17,481 nt of DNA from Desulfobacteraceae bacterium (lineage in GTDB: Bacteria; Desulfobacterota; Desulfobacteria; Desulfobacterales; Desulfosalsimonadaceae). A program made the translations under genes and the position numbers. The DNA is taken from positions 1 through 17,481 of the forward strand of contig JAGGYV010000072.1 in assembly GCA_021162325.1 (NCBI GenBank). The letters are read 5' to 3'. The notes beneath the pieces are model-generated. The model saw only the letters and a list, made by a program, of their open reading frames with translations, did no database searches and was not told where the DNA came from. Shown here one piece after another: positions 12,757 to 17,481 of this stretch (the first letter of the stretch is position 1; each line of letters opens with the position of its first letter).

Positions 12757-15552
12757 ATGGATACATCATTTTTTAAATCAAGAGCCTTAAGATACCAATT
12801 TCTCTCAACACTATATCGTGATGAAATACCGATGAAACTGATTGCTGCCATGCAGCAGGACGAATTTCTTGACGGGCTTCTGGAATCAGTAAAAGGCTGC
12901 GGGTTCATGGACCTCATGAGCGGGGCCGAGGGGATGCGTTTATATTTAAAAAGTGGTGACGCTGAAAAGCTGTATCAAGAATTGCGCTATGATTATGCCG
13001 ACCTGTTTCTGAACGCCGGCCAGAACCCTGTCATGCCATATGAATCCGTCCATGTGACCAAAGAACCCGTCGTCATGCAGAAACCAGTTTTTGAATTAAG
13101 AGAATTCTTTCGAAAGGCCGGTGTCCATAAATCTCCTGACTTTAAAGACTTAGAAGAACATGTGGCCGTTGAAATGGAATTGCTTCGTTATCTTTTGGAA
13201 AAAGGAAATGAAGATCTGTACAAAAACTTCTTCAAAAATAAATACATCCAGTGGATGGCTTCCTTTTGCGATCAACTGGCAACATCGGCACAAACCGATT
13301 TCTATCAGGCATTGGCGAACTTTACCCGTGGCGCTCTAATGTGTGAAAACATGCGCATTGACGGCTTTACCAGAGGCCAGGAAACCACTCAAAAATTAGT
13401 CGGGGCGGTGGGCGCATTGAATCTAGACCCGGCGTATTTCACCCTGGCTGAAGGTGCTGTTGATCCGCAACCGGACGAATCCATACCGACGCATTGTTAT
13501 ACTTGTGGGGCACTCTGCGGAATGACCGCCAAGCTGAAAGACGGTATTTTAGTCAGTGCTTCCGGTCTGCCCGGCGACCCCAAAGGCGGCGGCAGATTAT
13601 GCCCCAAAGGCGGGTCAGCGCCTAAACATCTGTACTCTCCTTACCGGCTCAAGGCCCCGCTTATCAAAGAAAATGGCCGTTTCAGAAAAGCCAGTTGGGA
13701 CGAAGCTCTGGATAAGGTAGCGGAAGGCATTAAAAGTATGAGTTCCGACAAACTCGGATATTTCAGGGGCAATGATTTTGCCAACTGGATTCACGAGGCT
13801 CTTTTTGACCATCTGGGATGCCCCAAAACCACCCATCGCCCCATGTGCGACAATGCCAACCGAATGGCCAATGAACACAACTTAAATGATAAAAGACCCT
13901 GGATCAACTACCAGGAGTCTGATTATATCCTTCATTTTGGCATGAATGAGCTGGCCACCTCTTACGGACAGCGAAAGACCACCGAGTTAAAGGCGGCCAT
14001 TAAAAGAGGTGCCAAACTCATTGTATTTGATCCCCGAATGTCTGAGACCGCCGCAGCCGCCACGGAATGGATCACGATTAAACCCTCAACGGATGCTGCG
14101 GTTGCCATGGCCATGTGTTATGTCATTATTAAAAACAATCTTTTTGATAAGGATTTTGTGGAAAACTGGACCCATGGCTTTGCTGAATTTAAAAAACGGG
14201 TCATGGGAGAAGAAGACGATATTCCCCGGACCCCGGAATGGGCAGCGGCAATCAGCGGGGTCCCGGCTGAAACTATCGAGCGCATTGCCTTCGAATTTGC
14301 CAGCGCCAAAAAAAAGGGGGCTTTTTCCTGGACAGGCCTTGCCCAGGTTCCCAACGGCATGTATGGCACCGCCGCACTTCAGGCTTTAAACGGCCTTTGC
14401 GGCACGTTTGACGCACCCGGCGGACCTTCTTTGCCTTTTAAAAGAAAACTGAAACCCGCCTGGGCAAAAGGTCAGGAAAAACCGCCCAAGGGGTCTGCCC
14501 CCAAACTGGATAAATTTGATATCTGGTCCGGCTGGGCACCGGCACATTTATTAGATGATGTTGAGGCGGGGAAACTTAAAGGAATGATCATTTATTTTGG
14601 TGATCCCGTGCTGTCCTGGGGAAATCAGGCGGCCACCACGCAGGCCATTGAAAAGATGGAGTTTAAGGCCATTATCGATGCTTTTATGTGCAACAGCGCG
14701 CTGTTATGCGATGTTGTCCTGCCGGATGCCACGTGGCTGGAGCAAAGCCAGGTAAAACCGGACTGGATGTATGAGGCGTTTATCGCGTATTATGCAGAAG
14801 TCGTTAAACCCATGTATGATTGCCGGCCCATGTGGGAAATAACCACTCAACTGGCCCGGCGACTGGATTTGGGTCAATATTTTCCCTGGAATAATATTGA
14901 AGATGCGTTTCGAAATCAAATGGCCGACACGCCCTGGTCTTTTGACGAACTCAAAGCAAAAGGATTTATTGTCACCGACCCCGCCGAATATTATAAATAT
15001 AAAAAATGGGGAAGCATTAATCCGCCGGACGGCTATGGATCATCCGGAAAAAGCCTCACCGGCAAGTATAATTTCCTCAACCCCGTGGCCCAGGAAAAGG
15101 GTATTGACCCTTTGCCTGATTATAAAGAACCGGAAGCCGATCTTCAGCCGGATACGGAACATCCCTTTATTTTTGGAAATTTCCGGGTATTTGACCACGA
15201 ACACTCTTCCACTTTCAGCAACTATCAACTGATGAAATCATGCGGCACCAACACCCTATGGATAAATACCATGGATGCGACAAAACTCGGCATCAATGAC
15301 GGCGATAAGGTAAGATTAACGTCTCCCTGGGGCCAGGTGGAAATGACGGCCCAGCCGACCTGGTTTATTATGCAAGGCGTTCTCGGCTCCGCCGGTGGTT
15401 TTGGGCATGCCCGAGGTCTTGAAGGAGATCCCAAATATCCACAGTTTGGCGGGATCAATACGCCCAGTTACATCATGAAGCCCAATGCCTCTGAAAGAGT
15501 CGGCGGCACCACACTGCTCAAATATATCAAAGCTAATGTTGAAAAAGTCTAA
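12757..15552 (+). CDS. Molybdopterin oxidoreductase with N-terminal fused TorD-type chaperone
   Basis: A 931-residue protein in one uninterrupted frame. Residues 1 to about 205 form an all-helical TorD/DmsD-type chaperone: YADLFLNAGQNPVMPYESVH near 79-98 and the family box PDFKDLEEHVAVEMELLRYL near 127-146. After a linker (about 206-244) comes a full catalytic subunit of the DMSO-reductase superfamily. The 4Fe-4S site is C247-x2-C250-x3-C254-x27-C282. The probable Mo/W ligand is C364 (HRPMCDNANRM), and a C-terminal molybdopterin-dinucleotide-binding domain covers about 800-931. Cys ligation and overall look suit the Psr/Phs-like clade, but the substrate is unassigned. TorD proteins normally are separate and guide Tat export; here there is no Tat signal, so the enzyme is probably cytoplasmic. 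No Fe-S or membrane subunit gene adjoins it. AAAGGA (12741-12746) precedes the ATG. Confidence 0.92.
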   Translation: MDTSFFKSRALRYQFLSTLYRDEIPMKLIAAMQQDEFLDGLLESVKGCGFMDLMSGAEGMRLYLKSGDAEKLYQELRYDYADLFLNAGQNPVMPYESVHVTKEPVVMQKPVFELREFFRKAGVHKSPDFKDLEEHVAVEMELLRYLLEKGNEDLYKNFFKNKYIQWMASFCDQLATSAQTDFYQALANFTRGALMCENMRIDGFTRGQETTQKLVGAVGALNLDPAYFTLAEGAVDPQPDESIPTHCYTCGALCGMTAKLKDGILVSASGLPGDPKGGGRLCPKGGSAPKHLYSPYRLKAPLIKENGRFRKASWDEALDKVAEGIKSMSSDKLGYFRGNDFANWIHEALFDHLGCPKTTHRPMCDNANRMANEHNLNDKRPWINYQESDYILHFGMNELATSYGQRKTTELKAAIKRGAKLIVFDPRMSETAAAATEWITIKPSTDAAVAMAMCYVIIKNNLFDKDFVENWTHGFAEFKKRVMGEEDDIPRTPEWAAAISGVPAETIERIAFEFASAKKKGAFSWTGLAQVPNGMYGTAALQALNGLCGTFDAPGGPSLPFKRKLKPAWAKGQEKPPKGSAPKLDKFDIWSGWAPAHLLDDVEAGKLKGMIIYFGDPVLSWGNQAATTQAIEKMEFKAIIDAFMCNSALLCDVVLPDATWLEQSQVKPDWMYEAFIAYYAEVVKPMYDCRPMWEITTQLARRLDLGQYFPWNNIEDAFRNQMADTPWSFDELKAKGFIVTDPAEYYKYKKWGSINPPDGYGSSGKSLTGKYNFLNPVAQEKGIDPLPDYKEPEADLQPDTEHPFIFGNFRVFDHEHSSTFSNYQLMKSCGTNTLWINTMDATKLGINDGDKVRLTSPWGQVEMTAQPTWFIMQGVLGSAGGFGHARGLEGDPKYPQFGGINTPSYIMKPNASERVGGTTLLKYIKANVEKV

Positions 15553-15622
15553 TGGCGAGGTGGGGGAGAAAAAATTTTCAACAAATTAGCAGTGGTTGAA
15601 TGAAAACCCCTGAATCTCAGTT

Positions 15623-15705
15623 GTCATTACGAGGAGAGAGGAACGAGCGACGAAGTAATCCCCTGTCTATAATGAGATTGCTTCGGTCGTACCTCTCTCG
15701 ATGAC
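15623..15705. repeat. Short palindromic repeat of the GTCATT-GCGAGGAG type
   Basis: GTCATTACGAGGAGAG at the left end is inverted as CTCTCTCGATGAC at the right end. CGAAGTAATC and GAGATTGCTTCGGTCG lie inside and also pair. It belongs by appearance to the common 'GTCATTGCGAGGAGC...GACGAAGCAATC' class of dispersed bacterial repeats. It sits in the 236-bp gap between molybdoenzyme and porin, where its hairpin could reduce read-through. Confidence 0.75.
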
Positions 15706-15788
15706 TGGAAAGTGATAATTGAGGTACTTTCTGTTCAGGGAATAGATAATAAACAAATTTTTTAAATCAACAACACAAGGAGGACCGG

Positions 15789-17156
15789 ATGAAGCACGGC
15801 TATTTAAAACTGATATTAACAATGTTTTTATTTTTTGCATTTTCAGGAACAACCTACGCCTTTGATTATACGTTTCATGGTAAAATGTGGCAGGTATTCG
15901 GTGTTACCGACAATGCCGCCACCATGCCCCATTCCCAGAAAAGTGGCAAAACGGATTTTTTCAGTTACAACGGCGCCCTTAATGACAAGGGCATGAAAAG
16001 CGGGATGTACAATGTCATGAGCGAAAATGAAGAATCGGTATTCGGGCTGACCAAAGCACGGCTCCGGTTTGAAGGAACAACCGATGACGGGCTGGCCAAA
16101 ATTGTTTACGGCCTGGAAGTCGGAACCTATAACTGGGGCGATAGCAAAAATACCAAATTCGGCCTCTCCGGAGACGGTATTAACCAGGAAACTCGTTTTG
16201 CCTATGCGGAAGTAACCCTTCCGGGTATTGGCGGAAAAATCCGGGCCGGTCTTCAGCCCACCAAAATAAATAGTTGGGTATGGAGTGAAACCGCACCCGG
16301 TCTTACCTATCATTTAAAGGCTGGGGACTGGAAAACGATGGCAGGCTGGTACCGCGGCGAAGATGATAAAATCACCAATGGGGGAGACAATGATTATCTG
16401 GTAATTAAAATTGATAACAAACTGACGGCAAACACCACCCTTGGATTTTTCAGCATTTATGCGGACCTGGATATGACTGATACAAGCATTGGGGATGCAT
16501 ACGACAGTGATACCTATTATATGGGGTTAACCGGAAAATTCAACAAGGACGCGTTTTTCAGCAATTTTGACATTATCCATCAGTTTGGTGACATTGATTT
16601 TGATAATTCTGCTATTGAGGATCTTAACCGGACCGCATGGCTGGGGAACCTGACCGTTGGATTCAAAGTAAATGACAAATTCAAGATTTCCGGAAATGTT
16701 CTCTATGTCAGCGGTGATGATAATCCAAATGACAGCAAAGTAAAAAACTTCGATTCCATTGATGTGGATGTTAAAATCGGCACCATTTTCTTTAAAGATA
16801 CGATTCTTGCCGACTGTGACCGGACCATCTCCGACGCACCGTATATCATGGATAAAGGCCTGATCAACTATGCGATTCAGGGAGATTACCAGATTGATGA
16901 TAAAAACAACCTGAGGATGGCAGTTCGGTACCTGACCACTGCAGAAGACCTTGACTTAAAGACGAATGCAAACGATAAAGATCTCGGGTATGAATTTGAC
17001 CTGTGGTATACATATCAGTTGAACAAATATGTCCAACTGAAATTAGATGCGGCATACCTGGTGGCCGGTGACGGGGCTGATCATCTTGCGGCCAGCGACA
17101 ACTATGACGGTGATGACATTTATAAACTGGCAACCGGTATAAAAGTCAAATTTTAA
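15789..17156 (+). CDS. Outer-membrane porin-like beta barrel
   Basis: A 455-residue protein. The signal peptide ends TTYA before FDYTFHGKM. The mature chain is a run of alternating strands with many Gly/Asp turns and aromatic girdle residues, ending ATGIKVKF. The C-terminal Phe is typical of outer-membrane barrels. Strand patterns such as RLRFEGTTDDGLAKIVYGLEVG and KIRAGLQPTKINSWVW fit porins found in anaerobic deltaproteobacteria. AGGAGG at about 15778-15783 precedes the ATG. It follows the molybdoenzyme in the same direction and ends in its own strong terminator. It probably lets the substrate or product of this module cross the outer membrane, which is inferred from position only. Confidence 0.85.
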   Translation: MKHGYLKLILTMFLFFAFSGTTYAFDYTFHGKMWQVFGVTDNAATMPHSQKSGKTDFFSYNGALNDKGMKSGMYNVMSENEESVFGLTKARLRFEGTTDDGLAKIVYGLEVGTYNWGDSKNTKFGLSGDGINQETRFAYAEVTLPGIGGKIRAGLQPTKINSWVWSETAPGLTYHLKAGDWKTMAGWYRGEDDKITNGGDNDYLVIKIDNKLTANTTLGFFSIYADLDMTDTSIGDAYDSDTYYMGLTGKFNKDAFFSNFDIIHQFGDIDFDNSAIEDLNRTAWLGNLTVGFKVNDKFKISGNVLYVSGDDNPNDSKVKNFDSIDVDVKIGTIFFKDTILADCDRTISDAPYIMDKGLINYAIQGDYQIDDKNNLRMAVRYLTTAEDLDLKTNANDKDLGYEFDLWYTYQLNKYVQLKLDAAYLVAGDGADHLAASDNYDGDDIYKLATGIKVKF

Positions 17157-17200
17157 AGCCATCAATCATCGTTGCATTCGAAGAAGAAATATTCTACATA

Positions 17201-17234
17201 AAAAGCTGGTGGCAGAGAAATGCCACCGGCTTTT
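17201..17234 (+). terminator. Rho-independent terminator of the porin gene
   Basis: AAAAGCTGGTGGCA and TGCCACCGGCTTTT pair over 14 bp with one G-U pair and a 6-nt loop. The right arm ends in TTTT. It lies 45 bp after the porin stop. Confidence 0.88.
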
Positions 17235-17258
17235 ATAATTTTCATGTTAGTAAATAGC

Positions 17259-17336
17259 TTTTCATGGTGACGCATCACCACTGTTTGAGAAAATAACTTG
17301 TCCATCATTTCAAATGTTTATGAATGAGTTATTTGG
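17259..17336 (+). repeat. 78-bp conserved element, right copy
   Basis: Inverted copy of 12053-12130 (70/78 identical, no gaps), with the dyad TGGTGA-cgca-TCACCA at 17265-17280. It begins 25 bp after the porin terminator and points out of the window, as the left copy points toward the exporter. It may precede a further gene of the same regulon. Confidence 0.85.
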
Positions 17337-17481
17337 AAGTGTTCCCCCCGGCCGCGTCCGGGACCGAGCCTATAAATAACTTTAAAAAAAAGTTAAAATG
17401 TGTTCATGAAAGGCCGAGTTTTTTGCCCGGCAAGTGATGTATTTTGTTATGTTTTATAGTAGGGTGGATTAGCGCGTCAGC
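17337..17481. other. Gene-free window end, with the possible start of another dispersed repeat
   Basis: No open frame of interest. A GC-rich patch (GGCCGCGTCCGGGACC, about 17348-17364) is followed by AACTTT-aaaaa-AAAGTT. The last bases, AGGGTGGATTAGCGCGTCAG, resemble the start of the common GGGTGGATTA...TAATCCACC palindromic repeats, whose other half would lie beyond the window. Confidence 0.3.

Noticed and set aside
12757..15552. Assignment as acetylene hydratase or as a specific thiosulfate, polysulfide or tetrathionate reductase
   Set aside because: Shared motifs are general to the Cys-ligated clade of the superfamily; nothing in the sequence fixes the substrate.
12053..17336. Composite transposon bounded by the 78-bp inverted copies
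   Set aside because: No transposase or target-site duplication is visible, and the promoter layout fits a regulatory role at least as well. Kept only as an alternative in the findings.

Overview
The window looks like an accessory chromosomal region from an anaerobic deltaproteobacterium, most likely a sulfate reducer of the Desulfobacterales type. This is inferred, not proved. The hints are a surface protein with PKD domains and a 'choice-of-anchor U' type module, a CFI-type C-terminal box, a sigma-54 response regulator system next to a TauE/SafE exporter, an orphan molybdoenzyme, and many short palindromic intergenic repeats. No RNA gene, CRISPR array or transposase gene is visible.

Layout. 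(1) 1-1562: 3' part of a large secreted PKD-domain protein whose C-terminal CFI box is cut short, followed by a 16-bp perfect hairpin, a ~150-bp repeat and a strong bidirectional terminator. (2) 1957-3490, minus strand: two tandem but unrelated Phd/YefM-VapC (PIN) toxin-antitoxin pairs, each with an ATGA overlap. (3) 3491-4532: about 1 kb with no convincing gene and one nested-palindrome repeat. (4) 4533-5785, plus strand: two lipoproteins. (5) 5795-9217, minus strand: a tightly overlapping cassette of a His-rich membrane protein, a PAS sensor histidine kinase and an NtrC/AtoC-class sigma-54 response regulator. (6) 9311-9898 and 10225-11931, minus strand: a three-helix membrane protein resembling DUF106/Oxa1-superfamily proteins, and a TauE/SafE-family exporter with a large periplasmic domain. 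(7) 12757-17156, plus strand: a molybdopterin oxidoreductase with a TorD-type chaperone fused to its N-terminus, then an outer-membrane porin-like barrel.

How it fits together. The 825-bp gap between the exporter and the molybdoenzyme carries two divergent sigma-54 (-24/-12) promoter matches. TGGCAC-N5-TTGC reads left toward the exporter and TGGTAT-N5-TTGCA reads right toward the molybdoenzyme. The adjacent two-component system encodes a sigma-54 activator, so the simplest reading is one regulon: the kinase and membrane protein sense a signal, the regulator activates both promoters, and the products are a sulfur-oxyanion or organosulfonate-type exporter, a molybdoenzyme and an outer-membrane channel. 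The substrate cannot be read from the sequence. A 78-bp element (70/78 identical, containing TGGTGA-N4-TCACCA) occurs as inverted copies on either side of the molybdoenzyme-porin block (12053-12130 and 17259-17336). It is the most intriguing non-coding signal here.
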